IMG/VR virus record: IMGVR_UViG_3300035703_000464
Coordinates: 1-20,524 of that record
Source of the DNA: a virus
Strand: one strand, 5' to 3'
DNA length: 20,524 bases
Of the stretch, positions 1 through 7,240 are shown piece by piece (positions within the stretch are counted from its first letter, which is position 1; every line of letters starts with the position of its first letter). A model generated the notes under the pieces. The model had not been told where the DNA came from. It was given only the letters and a program-made list of their open reading frames with translations, and ran no database searches. Both the position numbers and the translations under genes were made by a program.

Positions 1-554
1 CCAGGGAACTCTGGCACTTCTGGTGCTGGCACTTCTGCCATTACCTCGTTACCGTTGTAGTTGGGACGACCCCAACCCACAATGCTAACGGTGACCTTCT
101 TCTTGTTGGCTTTGTATGCTCGCACTTGCTTGCATACTTCGCCACCATTGCGCTGGCTACCCTTCTTGTTGGAAGAGGTATTGCCTTCGATGGTCAAGAC
201 TACACCATCAGAGTCGATGCCAGTGCAAATCCCTACGTGAGAGATACGATTGACACCATCTCCTGGGAAATCGAAGAACAGGATATCCCCAGGTTGTGGA
301 GTTTGTCCACAGTCTGCTTCAAACCAGGTCTTCATCTTCTTAAATGCTGATGCCCCTGCCACTGTAGACACACAGTTAGGGACCTTTACTCCTGCTTGGT
401 CAGCACACCAGTTTACAAATGAGCCACACCAAGGTAGGAAGTTAGCCTTAGTGAACTTGCCGTACTTGGTTTCATTGTCCTTAGGACCTTCAACGGTTCC
501 AACTTCCCCACGGGCAACCTCAATGATTGCTGCTGCGGTTCCTTTTTCTGCCAT
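1..554 (-). CDS. CHAP-domain endolysin, 3' end cut by the window
   Basis: Peptidoglycan-degrading lysis enzyme, probably an amidase or endopeptidase. The reading frame is open from an ATG at 554 to position 1, so about 184 residues are visible and the C-terminus is missing. The CHAP pattern is clear: catalytic Cys43 in LPWCGSFVNWC, catalytic His106 in ISHVGICTG after a GDILFFDFPGDG turn, and the following TIEGNTS strand carrying Glu123 and Asn125, the usual third catalytic positions. The start is fixed by AGGAGAT a few bases upstream. After about residue 165 the sequence becomes a Pro/Glu/Val linker (EVPAPEVPEFP), which normally leads to a cell-wall-binding domain; that part lies beyond the window. 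It is the last visible gene of the lysis region, directly after a holin. It has no signal peptide, so export would depend on the holin. The CHAP family call is firm; the cleaved bond is not known. Confidence 0.93.
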   Translation of the reverse strand, partial: MAEKGTAAAIIEVARGEVGTVEGPKDNETKYGKFTKANFLPWCGSFVNWCADQAGVKVPNCVSTVAGASAFKKMKTWFEADCGQTPQPGDILFFDFPGDGVNRISHVGICTGIDSDGVVLTIEGNTSSNKKGSQRNGGEVCKQVRAYKANKKKVTVSIVGWGRPNYNGNEVMAEVPAPEVPEFP

Positions 555-563
555 TGGTATCTC

Positions 564-863
564 CTAGTTGTAGTCTGGTGCGTCTGGTACTGTTGCTGTA
601 GGTGTGGTAGAAGTCTCATCTTTCTTGTCAGAGTTCTTGTCTACCTTGGCAAATGCTGCGTTGATTTCGTCAGCGGTTAATGTTCCATCTTCTAGGTAGA
701 AGCGGGCTAGAGCCTCAAGTACGCGTGCTGCACCAAGTGCACCTGCTAGTACTGCTGCTTGCCATACTTCAATGCCTACGAGGGAACCAGCACCGATAAC
801 TCCAAGAGATTCTGCTGCAATAACAGCAAAAATTCTCATCATTATTTGCTTGAATGTTTTCAT
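564..863 (-). CDS. Holin, 99 aa
   Basis: Small membrane protein with two hydrophobic segments (about residues 10-31 and 34-52) and a charged, Lys/Asp-rich tail after residue 58 (LTADEINAAFAKVDKNSDKKD). Size, topology and position just before the endolysin fit a phage holin, which forms lesions in the cytoplasmic membrane so that the endolysin reaches the wall. Its ATG at 863 overlaps the stop codon of the upstream membrane-protein gene as TAATG, so translation is probably coupled. The stop is TAG, ten bases before the endolysin start. From memory, similar sequences containing ARVLEALARFYLEDGTL occur as holins in actinobacteriophages; I cannot verify this here. Confidence 0.8.
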   Translation of the reverse strand: MKTFKQIMMRIFAVIAAESLGVIGAGSLVGIEVWQAAVLAGALGAARVLEALARFYLEDGTLTADEINAAFAKVDKNSDKKDETSTTPTATVPDAPDYN

Positions 864-1033
864 TATTCGTCCTTAGGGTTGCGTAGTTTGAAGGTCAATC
901 CCCAGACAACTGAGGAAAGAATGATTGCGTAACCAACTACTGTCTTGGCTGACCCCTCAAGGACTACCCAAGCCACGAACATTCCAAGGAGTGTCCATAG
1001 TTGATTTGCTATATCTGAAAAGAAGTTCTTCAT
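863..1033 (-). CDS. Small two-helix membrane protein, 56 aa, possible second holin or antiholin
   Basis: A 56-codon reading frame starts with ATG at 1033 (MKNFFSDIANQLWTLLGMF) and ends at TAA overlapping the ATG of the following holin gene (TAATG). A good Shine-Dalgarno, AGGAGA, lies about 8 bases upstream, inside the end of the preceding gene. The protein has two hydrophobic segments, about residues 12-25 and 32-48, and a charged C-terminus (KLRNPKDE). Its place between a secreted lysis-region protein and a holin suggests a role in timing or forming the membrane lesion. I do not recognise a named family; holin partner or antiholin is inference from size and context. Confidence 0.72.
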   Translation of the reverse strand: MKNFFSDIANQLWTLLGMFVAWVVLEGSAKTVVGYAIILSSVVWGLTFKLRNPKDE

Positions 1034-2475
1034 TAAGGTTTTCTCCTGTATGCGGCTGTCGCTGCAGCGGATGCTGCTGCTTGGGTTGCTATGCCACCAG
1101 CGATGATGGCTGATACCACGACCTTCTCTGAGTCTTCTCGAACCTCATCCGACATATCGGCACCGATGTTTGAGAGAGCCATCAAGGCTTGGCTAGGGTC
1201 TGTAAAGATTGCGTTCAGTAACTCTGCTGGGTTCTCAAGCAACTGGATTGCTATGACTACCTCTGCAGTTAGCACGACACCGTTCTCCAGTAGGATGGGG
1301 AAGTCTGCTGGAAGTTCTTCTAAGTTCGTGTCCTCTGTTAAAGCGATTGGCTCTGGTGTAGGATTAGGCTCTACGACAGGGGGTTCAGGTTGACTAGGGA
1401 TGACAGGCACTGGCTCTGGTTCAGGCGTAGGCTCTGGCTCAGGGGCAGGTGGAATCACCTCAGGTTCTGGCTCTGGTTCTGGTTCAGGAGTGGGCGGTAA
1501 AGGCTCCACAGGGGGTTCTACAGGCTCTACAGGGGGTATTACAGGCAGGATTTCAGGCTCAGATGGCAAGAGATTAGGGGTCTCCCCACCTTCAGGTGTA
1601 GCCTCTTCTAGTATTGCCTTCAACTCAGCCTCTAATGTTGCTTGCTCTGCAGCCTTGGCTGCTTCTTCAGCGATTCGTGCATCCTCGATAGCCTTTAACT
1701 CTGCTAGCCTTGCTTCCTCAGCAGCCTTAGCCGCCGCTTCCGCTGCTGCGATTCGTGCCTCAACCTCTGCTACTTGACGGGCAAGTTCAGCAGCCTGTAT
1801 TGCTGCTATCTGTTCTGCAGTAGGAGGTTGAGGTTCTCTTACTGGTTCAGGGACAGGAGATGGTGATGGTGCAGGAGTTGGTTCTGGTTGTGGCTGCGGT
1901 GATGGCTGCGGTTCTGGGGTACTTGTTGGGGATGGCTCAGGCGCGGGAGGAGTTGGTTCAACTGTTGCCGTCTCAGTCTCTGACACGGAAGGTTGAGTCG
2001 TATCAGGTGTTGGTGAAGAAGTTGGAGTCGGACTCGATTCGGGCTGAGGCGCAGGACTTGGTTCTACAGTCGGAGTTGGACTCGGCGAAGGTGAGGCTTC
2101 AGGACTCTGAGTTGGAGTTGGCTCGGGTGAAGGCTCAACTGGAGCGGGCTGAACTGGCTCTGGAAGAGTTCCGTTATAGAAACCAAGAGACTGATTGGAA
2201 AGGTCATCACTAACGTAAGTAGTGTAACCATTGGGTGCATACCCACCTTCACAGAATAATCTAGGGATGTATCCCTTATCAGCAAAGAACTGATTAGAGT
2301 TATCCCAACCAATCTGAAATGACTGTTGATTAGTTCCGTTAGAGCAAACTACATTTGCATTTGCTTGTTCTGCATTTGCATAGGGTAGGAATATAAAAGA
2401 TGTTCCTAGCGTTAGAAACAGTACTGCAGTTAGATTACTTATCCTTCTCGCAAAGGAGTAGGTAGATTTGGTCAA
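1033..2475 (-). CDS. Secreted Pro-rich/coiled-coil envelope protein in the lysis region, 480 aa
   Basis: Unrecognised modular protein. Residues 1-35 look like a signal peptide: basic n-region ending RR, hydrophobic LTAVLFLTL stretch, AxA-type cleavage after YANA. A small domain with two Cys (C44, C75) follows. Residues about 104-222 are Pro/Ser/Thr/Glu-rich (repeated PSPTP and PEP units). About 222-290 is an Ala/Glu/Arg coiled coil, about 290-385 a Pro/Glu spacer (repeated PE), and the last 30 residues include a hydrophobic AIIAGGIA run ending YRRKP. The start is TTG inside the upstream gene (41-base overlap) with GGAAG before it; no ATG lies near. The stop overlaps the next ATG as TAATG. It could span or brace the cell wall and promote lysis, or be a secreted adhesin; function is inference. 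Confidence 0.82.
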   Translation of the reverse strand: MTKSTYSFARRISNLTAVLFLTLGTSFIFLPYANAEQANANVVCSNGTNQQSFQIGWDNSNQFFADKGYIPRLFCEGGYAPNGYTTYVSDDLSNQSLGFYNGTLPEPVQPAPVEPSPEPTPTQSPEASPSPSPTPTVEPSPAPQPESSPTPTSSPTPDTTQPSVSETETATVEPTPPAPEPSPTSTPEPQPSPQPQPEPTPAPSPSPVPEPVREPQPPTAEQIAAIQAAELARQVAEVEARIAAAEAAAKAAEEARLAELKAIEDARIAEEAAKAAEQATLEAELKAILEEATPEGGETPNLLPSEPEILPVIPPVEPVEPPVEPLPPTPEPEPEPEPEVIPPAPEPEPTPEPEPVPVIPSQPEPPVVEPNPTPEPIALTEDTNLEELPADFPILLENGVVLTAEVVIAIQLLENPAELLNAIFTDPSQALMALSNIGADMSDEVREDSEKVVVSAIIAGGIATQAAASAAATAAYRRKP

Positions 2476-2635
2476 CTCGTTCTTCCAATCGGTTCACTTG
2501 GTCTTTCACGGAACCGCCCCCGTTTGGCTTTAATTCAGCCAGATAATGCTTTACTAGCCACTTAGTTGCACCAGCAAATCCTGCGATAATACTCATCAGT
2601 GCTACGGTAAACGCAGCCCAGTCTTGCGCTGTCAT
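2435..2635 (-). CDS. Single-pass membrane protein with C-terminal coiled coil, 66 aa
   Basis: Starts at ATG 2635, overlapping the stop of the tail gene (TAATG). Residues about 5-27 are a hydrophobic helix, followed by a basic KWLVKHYLAELK segment, a GGGS turn and an amphipathic coiled coil (DQVNRLEERVDQIYLLL). From memory, small proteins of this layout occur between tail and lysis genes of actinobacteriophages and are sometimes annotated as holin-like. It could be a class III holin, an antiholin, or a membrane anchor for the neighbouring secreted protein, whose TTG start lies inside this gene. Confidence 0.78.
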   Translation of the reverse strand: MTAQDWAAFTVALMSIIAGFAGATKWLVKHYLAELKPNGGGSVKDQVNRLEERVDQIYLLLCEKDK

Positions 2636-4614
2636 TAGACCGTCCTAATCGTTATCTCTAGCACACCACCGAAGCCGCTAAATGTTTTATCTGGTGGTGT
2701 TGTACGGGTGAATGTAACTTGTTCGATTACTGCTTGACGTGTTTCTCCAGTAGATAAATCCTGGAATGTCAGTACGTCACCTGACTCTTCAATGTCTTCT
2801 AATATTTGAACTCTGTCAAATGCTCTGCCTTCATAGCCAACTACTGTGTTGTACTTGTCTGTCTCTGTATCAAAGCAGTAAACAGGGAATCGCATCACTC
2901 GCTGACGAGGTGTAGCAATAGTTGCCTTAGCCTGGTAGCCCTTGAATACAGGACCCTTAGTTGAATCAGTGCCATCACGATAGAGGATGAACTTAAAGGC
3001 AACATACTCTTGTGCAGTTGCAGGATTAGATGTACCTACTTCAATAGGGTCAATGGTTGCATCGTATGAAATGTGGTCATACTCTGTGCCATCTTTGTCG
3101 ACAGTCTCAAGTGTCATCGAGCCGTAGGTAAAGTCACCACGTCCAAGTAAACGCTTGAAGTTCTTAGGCTCAAGTGTTCCATATCGGATGTTACCTGTTG
3201 TCAGGAATCCTGAGGTGCGGAGTGTTGATGCGTCCTCAATATAAATTCCACCATCGTCAGTTCCATTATCTGCTGTGCAGAATACTAGTCGGCTGGTTCC
3301 ATCTGCGAATGCACAGCCAGTTGTTACGTGACCTGTAACTCCGTCCATATAAACATCGTTAGCCCAAGCAAAACGTAGTGCTTCAATTTCATTACTTAGG
3401 TCAAGACGAATTACTCCAGCCTCACCGTCAACTCCAGTGGCGCACCATACATAGTGGTCGCGTGCTGCAAAGTCATAGCAAGGTTGTGATGTTTCTACAA
3501 TCAGTGGACCATAGTTGATTGAACCATCCTGGTCAGAGATAACCGCAGCGCGGATACCCTTGTTGGTACCAATCATTAGATAACCAAGGTAGTAGTAAAT
3601 CTTGTGGACAATCTCTCCTACTGGCAGTTCTGCTGCAACTACCGCTGATGTAAGAGTTGGCATAACTCCAGCAGAAGATAGTGTGAACTTCTGAATGGTT
3701 GACTGAATGCCGTTGTAGCCAGCAATGTAGATAGCAGGACCAGATGCGGTAACTGATGTATAAACGTGGCTAGTTGTTGGGTGTGTGTAAACAGCCGTAG
3801 GCATAGCAGATGCTGAGGTAGAGAACTCGTAGACTTTGTTGTTAGCGCAAAGAACAATACGGTCCTTGACATACTCCATTGCTGCGTTAGTTACTGTTCC
3901 GATTTCGTCAAACATTGTGACGACATCTGCAGTTGATGCAGCGCTACCAGTCAATGGTTTCTTGTATACAGTCTTCTTAGTTGCTGTGTTTGTAATCCAG
4001 TATGCGTATGTTCCGTCATCACAGATGGCATAGACTGGTGAGTCAGTACCTGAGATGTAGTCGATAAAGTGTGTGACTGTTCCGTCTACTGCAATCTTGT
4101 CTACGTCATACTCGTCGTGTAGCAATACACCGTCAGTAGAGTTCCACTTAATGGAACGAATATGCTGTTGGACATTGCCATTAGATGCAATAGGTCCAGT
4201 GGCTGGGTGGTCAACTGTTGTGCAGTTCTTAAGTAGAGTTACCTCACCCTTGTTCCAGACGTTGAGTCCCTTGGACTCGTGGAATCGGTAGTGACCGTTC
4301 TCATCTGTAGTTGCTGGGTCGTAGAAGTTAATACCTGAACCAGAGTGGAATGACATTTGACTGCGAATCCACCAACCAGTCAGTGACTGCTCACCTGGCT
4401 CTGCTCCGTTGTCGAACTGGTCCTTACGGAATGGTGCAGTCTGACGGATGTACGGACGTGAATCATTGATTGCATAGATGAATGGCATACCGCCAACTGC
4501 TACATCGTATGCAATATCAGTGTTCTGCCACAGCGAAGTAGATGAAACTACACCTACGTCGACTGCAATAGAACGGGTACTTCTACCATCCGTGATATCT
4601 CTACCAGCCACCAT
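2635..4614 (-). CDS. Tail protein, probable beta-propeller-like tail hub or minor tail protein, 659 aa
   Basis: Large beta-rich protein with alternating short hydrophobic strands and turns through roughly residues 160-480 (for example YAICDDGTYAYWITN and DRIVLCANNKVYEF), a pattern typical of beta-propellers. The N-terminal region has a conspicuous segment with AEPGEQSLTGWWIRSQ followed by FHSGSGINFYDP; from memory this recurs in minor tail proteins of actinobacteriophages. The C-terminal part is also beta-rich. The ATG at 4614 follows AAGGAG very closely. The gene sits just after a Rho-independent terminator, so it needs read-through or its own promoter; I see no clear promoter in the short gap. 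Virion tail role is likely; the exact part (hub, nozzle or side fibre) is inference. Confidence 0.72.
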   Translation of the reverse strand: MVAGRDITDGRSTRSIAVDVGVVSSTSLWQNTDIAYDVAVGGMPFIYAINDSRPYIRQTAPFRKDQFDNGAEPGEQSLTGWWIRSQMSFHSGSGINFYDPATTDENGHYRFHESKGLNVWNKGEVTLLKNCTTVDHPATGPIASNGNVQQHIRSIKWNSTDGVLLHDEYDVDKIAVDGTVTHFIDYISGTDSPVYAICDDGTYAYWITNTATKKTVYKKPLTGSAASTADVVTMFDEIGTVTNAAMEYVKDRIVLCANNKVYEFSTSASAMPTAVYTHPTTSHVYTSVTASGPAIYIAGYNGIQSTIQKFTLSSAGVMPTLTSAVVAAELPVGEIVHKIYYYLGYLMIGTNKGIRAAVISDQDGSINYGPLIVETSQPCYDFAARDHYVWCATGVDGEAGVIRLDLSNEIEALRFAWANDVYMDGVTGHVTTGCAFADGTSRLVFCTADNGTDDGGIYIEDASTLRTSGFLTTGNIRYGTLEPKNFKRLLGRGDFTYGSMTLETVDKDGTEYDHISYDATIDPIEVGTSNPATAQEYVAFKFILYRDGTDSTKGPVFKGYQAKATIATPRQRVMRFPVYCFDTETDKYNTVVGYEGRAFDRVQILEDIEESGDVLTFQDLSTGETRQAVIEQVTFTRTTPPDKTFSGFGGVLEITIRTV

Positions 4615-4627
4615 TACTCCTTAATGT

Positions 4628-4656
4628 AAAAAACCCTACCAGTGACGATAGGGTTT
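4628..4656 (-). terminator. Rho-independent terminator after the sulfation cassette
   Basis: On the minus strand AAACCCTA and TAGGGTTT form a perfect 8-bp stem around a 10-base loop, followed by a run of T (six in all, partly inside the stem). It lies between the DUF2061 stop at 4674 and the tail-gene start at 4614. It would end or attenuate transcripts leaving the sulfotransferase/APS-kinase/DUF2061 operon. Confidence 0.82.
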
Positions 4657-4673
4657 ATTTGTTTACTATTAAA

Positions 4674-4877
4674 TTATTTTCTGCCCCAGGAAATCTTGTC
4701 CCAGATTCTTTCGTGCCAGTAGTAGACACCAACCTTAAGTACTGTCTCCCAGAATGCAATCAGAGCAGATAACGTTCCTTCGCCAGTAATGGCATAGACA
4801 ACAATAAAAGAAGTTAGTGTCCCAAATATTCTATAACTAAGCGACTTCGTAAACGAACGTGACTTAGTTACTTTCAT
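4674..4877 (-). CDS. DUF2061 family membrane protein, 67 aa
   Basis: Small membrane protein with the hallmarks of DUF2061: a basic N-terminus with KSLSYRIFGTLTSF, a TG turn near residue 31, a second hydrophobic helix, and the closing YYWHERIWDKISWG. Predicted helices are about residues 17-31 and 36-53. The molecular function of DUF2061 is not established. Its ATG at 4877 overlaps the stop of the APS-kinase fusion (ATGA), so the two are translationally coupled, and it is the last gene before a terminator. From memory DUF2061 genes also appear beside sulfate-activation genes in some bacteria; if so, a role in sulfate supply or in placing the sulfation enzymes at the membrane is plausible. A sampled stretch (4801-4860) has 20 G/C in 60, more AT-rich than the kinase gene. 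Confidence 0.85.
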   Translation of the reverse strand: MKVTKSRSFTKSLSYRIFGTLTSFIVVYAITGEGTLSALIAFWETVLKVGVYYWHERIWDKISWGRK

Positions 4878-5623
4878 AGACCCATTTCCTTACGTTTCTG
4901 CGTTGCAGAGATGGAATGTATTTCTGCTCCTAAATCTACTTGCTCAATCTTGTAGCCAACATCTCGACCATAAACTATGTTGGTGATGTTAGGAAACTTT
5001 ACAACAAAAGATGACCGTTCTTCGGCTCGTATCCGCTTAGCAACTTCTTGGTAAGGGAGAGGGTCTTTCTCGCTAGTACCGTGAGTATCCCGAACAGCGA
5101 TAACAACTTGCTCTGTGCGCTCATATGCCTTCTCCAATAGTGCGTGATGACCTTCGTGCCAAGGTTGATAACGACCTAGCAGCAAGGTAGTTGGTTTCTT
5201 CCAGTCGTGTAGACCAAAGACTCTGATGACATCATCTACTTCTTGCTCAACTGTAAGTCCCTCAAGGATTACTAGGTCAGCATTAGTTGGGTTTTCCCAC
5301 AACTTGTTAGTATCTTCAAAGCGTCCCGCTTCGATACGATTAACCCAGATAAGAATGTCAGGCTTGCCAAAGGCTGCACGAGTCTCTTCTGTAGGACAGA
5401 TAAAGTCAACTACAGTAATGTACCCTTGCTTGCTTGTAAGGCGTGCTAGTGCACCCATACGTCGTGCTTGTTCTACTCTAGCCTCTGGTGTAAACCCAAG
5501 GTCAGAGTTCAGGTCAGCACGTACCTCATCTGCATTAAAGTGAATTGCATTGATGCGGTCTGCCAGTGCGGTAGCCAGTGCAGTCTTACCTGCCCCTGGT
5601 AATCCAATAATTTGTATAATCAT
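4874..5623 (-). CDS. APS kinase-like / nucleotidyltransferase fusion, 249 aa
   Basis: Two-domain enzyme. Residues 1-140 are a P-loop kinase like adenylylsulfate kinase (CysC): Walker A GLPGAGKT at 7-14, then NADEVRADLNSDLGF at 30-44, matching the DxVRxxLNxxLGF signature, and a FED...NADL stretch at 102-117 where CysC proteins bind APS. CysC makes PAPS from APS and ATP. Residues 145-249 are a short HIGH-superfamily nucleotidyltransferase: GRYQPWHEGHHALL at 150-163 (HxGH at 156-159) and the closing ISATQKR at 238-244. The order kinase then nucleotidyltransferase mirrors animal PAPS synthetases, but the second half is far shorter than ATP sulfurylase and resembles NadM or cytidylyltransferase folds. 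It overlaps the sulfotransferase stop as TAATG. Making APS with the second domain is inference; a NadR-like role is the main alternative. Confidence 0.86.
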   Translation of the reverse strand: MIIQIIGLPGAGKTALATALADRINAIHFNADEVRADLNSDLGFTPEARVEQARRMGALARLTSKQGYITVVDFICPTEETRAAFGKPDILIWVNRIEAGRFEDTNKLWENPTNADLVILEGLTVEQEVDDVIRVFGLHDWKKPTTLLLGRYQPWHEGHHALLEKAYERTEQVVIAVRDTHGTSEKDPLPYQEVAKRIRAEERSSFVVKFPNITNIVYGRDVGYKIEQVDLGAEIHSISATQKRKEMGL

Positions 5624-6429
5624 TACTTCCTCCAGAACTCTAAGTTTGAGTACTTGTTTAACACATAGTCAGATAGTACATCTTCTGGCTTAGGGGAAGT
5701 CTTTTTTAGGGCAGGTCTTACTTTGTGCAAGTCCTCTGGTAAACCAATCTTGGTGTCATCATCTACTTCTAACTTTTTAATATTCTTAAAGTTATGGTTA
5801 AATGACTCGACACCTATAAACTTATAGATGTTATCCATTACCTGCTGAGGATTCTCAGTTAAATCAGAGTATTCAACAATATGGAAGATATTTTTATTTT
5901 CTGGCTTAGTCACTTCATTGAGTGCTAACAAACCTTGGTCTATCTCACCATAGGAACGCATAAGGTAATCACAACGATTATCATTTTGAGTCAGGTATGA
6001 CTTGTAATTCCAACCATTATTGACTATACCTCTGTCAATCCAATCAGTATTAAGTGTCATAAAAGACGCTAGTATCTCAACTATTGGTCTAACAGTGTAG
6101 ACAATTTTAGGTTCTTTTGTAAAGTATGTCTTGATAAGAGATAAGTTTGCTGGCGTACCCCAGGCTTTTTCTCTATCAAAAATAATAGGCTTATCTATAT
6201 TTGCATAGTGGTTAGTTAAAAGATTTGAGAAGATGGCATCTGAGCCAGACCTGTCTTTATTTCTAATAACATTTTCTTGATTTAAGGAAGATTGATGAAG
6301 CACCCATAAGTACTCACATACAGGACTTAATGCACTACTATAAATATTTGGGTTTTGATTAAGTAGGCTTGATACTACCGTGTTACCAGAACGCGGTAGT
6401 CCTGACAAGTAATGAAATGTTTTATCCAT
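5623..6429 (-). CDS. PAPS-dependent sulfotransferase, 268 aa
   Basis: Transfers sulfate from PAPS to an acceptor hydroxyl or amine. The 5'-phosphosulfate loop LPRSGNT is at residues 11-17. The 3'-phosphate motif is in VRPIVEILAS, with Arg114 and Ser122 eight residues apart as in known sulfotransferases. A YSDLTENPQQVMDNIYKFIG helix near residues 188-207 matches the usual EDL...P..v...i..FlG segment. Length is normal for the family. No signal peptide or membrane helix is seen, so it should act in the cytoplasm. It is first of three coupled genes with the APS-kinase fusion and DUF2061. No clear Shine-Dalgarno precedes its ATG, and composition is unlike the neighbours: 18 G/C in 6181-6240 against 31 in 5041-5100 of the next gene. 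This suggests separate acquisition. The acceptor cannot be read from sequence. Confidence 0.9.
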   Translation of the reverse strand: MDKTFHYLSGLPRSGNTVVSSLLNQNPNIYSSALSPVCEYLWVLHQSSLNQENVIRNKDRSGSDAIFSNLLTNHYANIDKPIIFDREKAWGTPANLSLIKTYFTKEPKIVYTVRPIVEILASFMTLNTDWIDRGIVNNGWNYKSYLTQNDNRCDYLMRSYGEIDQGLLALNEVTKPENKNIFHIVEYSDLTENPQQVMDNIYKFIGVESFNHNFKNIKKLEVDDDTKIGLPEDLHKVRPALKKTSPKPEDVLSDYVLNKYSNLEFWRK

Positions 6430-6440
6430 ACTGACAAGAC

Positions 6441-6455
6441 TACCACGTTGTGGTA
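6441..6455 (-). other. Short hairpin before the sulfotransferase gene
   Basis: TACCAC and GTGGTA form a 6-bp stem with a 3-base loop in the 37-base gap between the Gly-rich adhesin stop and the sulfotransferase ATG. There is no T-run, so it is probably not a terminator. It could be an RNA processing site or limit ribosome access. Confidence 0.4.
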
Positions 6456-6466
6456 TAAGTTGTTGG

Positions 6467-7240
6467 TTAATACCAGATTAGAACTGCACCTGCTCCGCCT
6501 GAGCCTGATGTAGTACTGGTTGATGTACCACCACCACCGCCACCGCCTGAGCCGCCATTTTTGTTGGTTGCAGCAGCAAGCAAGCCACCACCGCCACCGC
6601 CAATTCCGCCAGAAGCGGCAGCACCAGAAAACTTGCCAGCACCACCAGCGCCAGAAGGAGAACCTCCACCGCCTGCGACAAGACCTGCTCCACCCGCACC
6701 GCCAGAGGCAGCACCAGCACCACCGCCAGAACTATAACCAAGTCCACCAGGACCAGCCTGAGTTCTGCTTCCACCATTAGCGCTACTACCTGGTATATTA
6801 TTTGAAGTTCCTGCTGAACCAGCAGCACCTTGAGTAGGACCAGAGGTTGTTCCTCCACCGCCTCCGCCTGCTCCACCTGCAGAACCACGACCACCTCTTA
6901 AACCAGCATATCCACCTGCACTTCCACCTCCACCGCCACCTGCACTAAGTGTTGAAAAGGTTGTTGTTCCACCAGTAGTTGAGCCGCCGCCACCTGCTCC
7001 AATAGTTGCAGCATCGCTTGCTGGCACCCATCCTTCAATAAATCCACCTGCACCGCCACCCCCGCCTTGGTAGTATTGGTTACCACCGCCACCGCCACCT
7101 CCGCCGACAAGTTGGGCAAATACATATTTAATATCTGCTGGGATTCCAATAGAACCTGTAGTAGATGTCACAGTGTGACGTAATGTTATTTTAGTAGGGT
7201 CAAAACCCCCACCTGCTGCTACTAATGAGGATACAGCCAT
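6467..7240 (-). CDS. Gly-rich tail adhesin, second copy, 257 aa
   Basis: N-terminal strand-rich segment (KITLRHTVTSTTG, then YVFAQLVGGGGG), followed by about 200 residues dominated by Gly runs broken by Ser, Ala, Thr, Asn and Gln, and a closing hydrophobic AGAVLIWY. This is the Gly_rich_2-like layout found in phage tail tips and resembles adhesins such as gp38 of T-even-like phages, where Gly-rich stretches pack as polyglycine II helices and the loops between bind the receptor. It is a clear paralogue of the Gly-rich gene at 7913-8779: shared TLR.T.TSTT start, GGGGGA..(V/I)(Q/E)GW(L/V)PA motif, TIGAGG motif and GGAG.VLI.Y end. Its ATG overlaps the stop of the small beta protein (TAATG). Receptor binding is inference. 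Confidence 0.8.
   Translation of the reverse strand: MAVSSLVAAGGGFDPTKITLRHTVTSTTGSIGIPADIKYVFAQLVGGGGGGGGNQYYQGGGGGAGGFIEGWVPASDAATIGAGGGGSTTGGTTTFSTLSAGGGGGGSAGGYAGLRGGRGSAGGAGGGGGGTTSGPTQGAAGSAGTSNNIPGSSANGGSRTQAGPGGLGYSSGGGAGAASGGAGGAGLVAGGGGSPSGAGGAGKFSGAAASGGIGGGGGGLLAAATNKNGGSGGGGGGGTSTSTTSGSGGAGAVLIWY

Noticed and set aside
1400-2213. Plus-strand Gly/Ser-rich and Glu-rich frames opposite the secreted protein
   Set aside because: They arise from the low-complexity Pro/Glu codons of the minus-strand gene and show no independent start signals.
4874-5623. NadR-like NAD-salvage enzyme
   Set aside because: NadR has the opposite domain order, and the kinase half carries the APS-kinase DxVRxxLNxxLGF signature. 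The neighbouring sulfotransferase also favours sulfur chemistry, though the second domain remains open.
6441-6455. Terminator before the sulfotransferase
   Set aside because: Stem is only 6 bp and no T-run follows; kept only as an unassigned hairpin.
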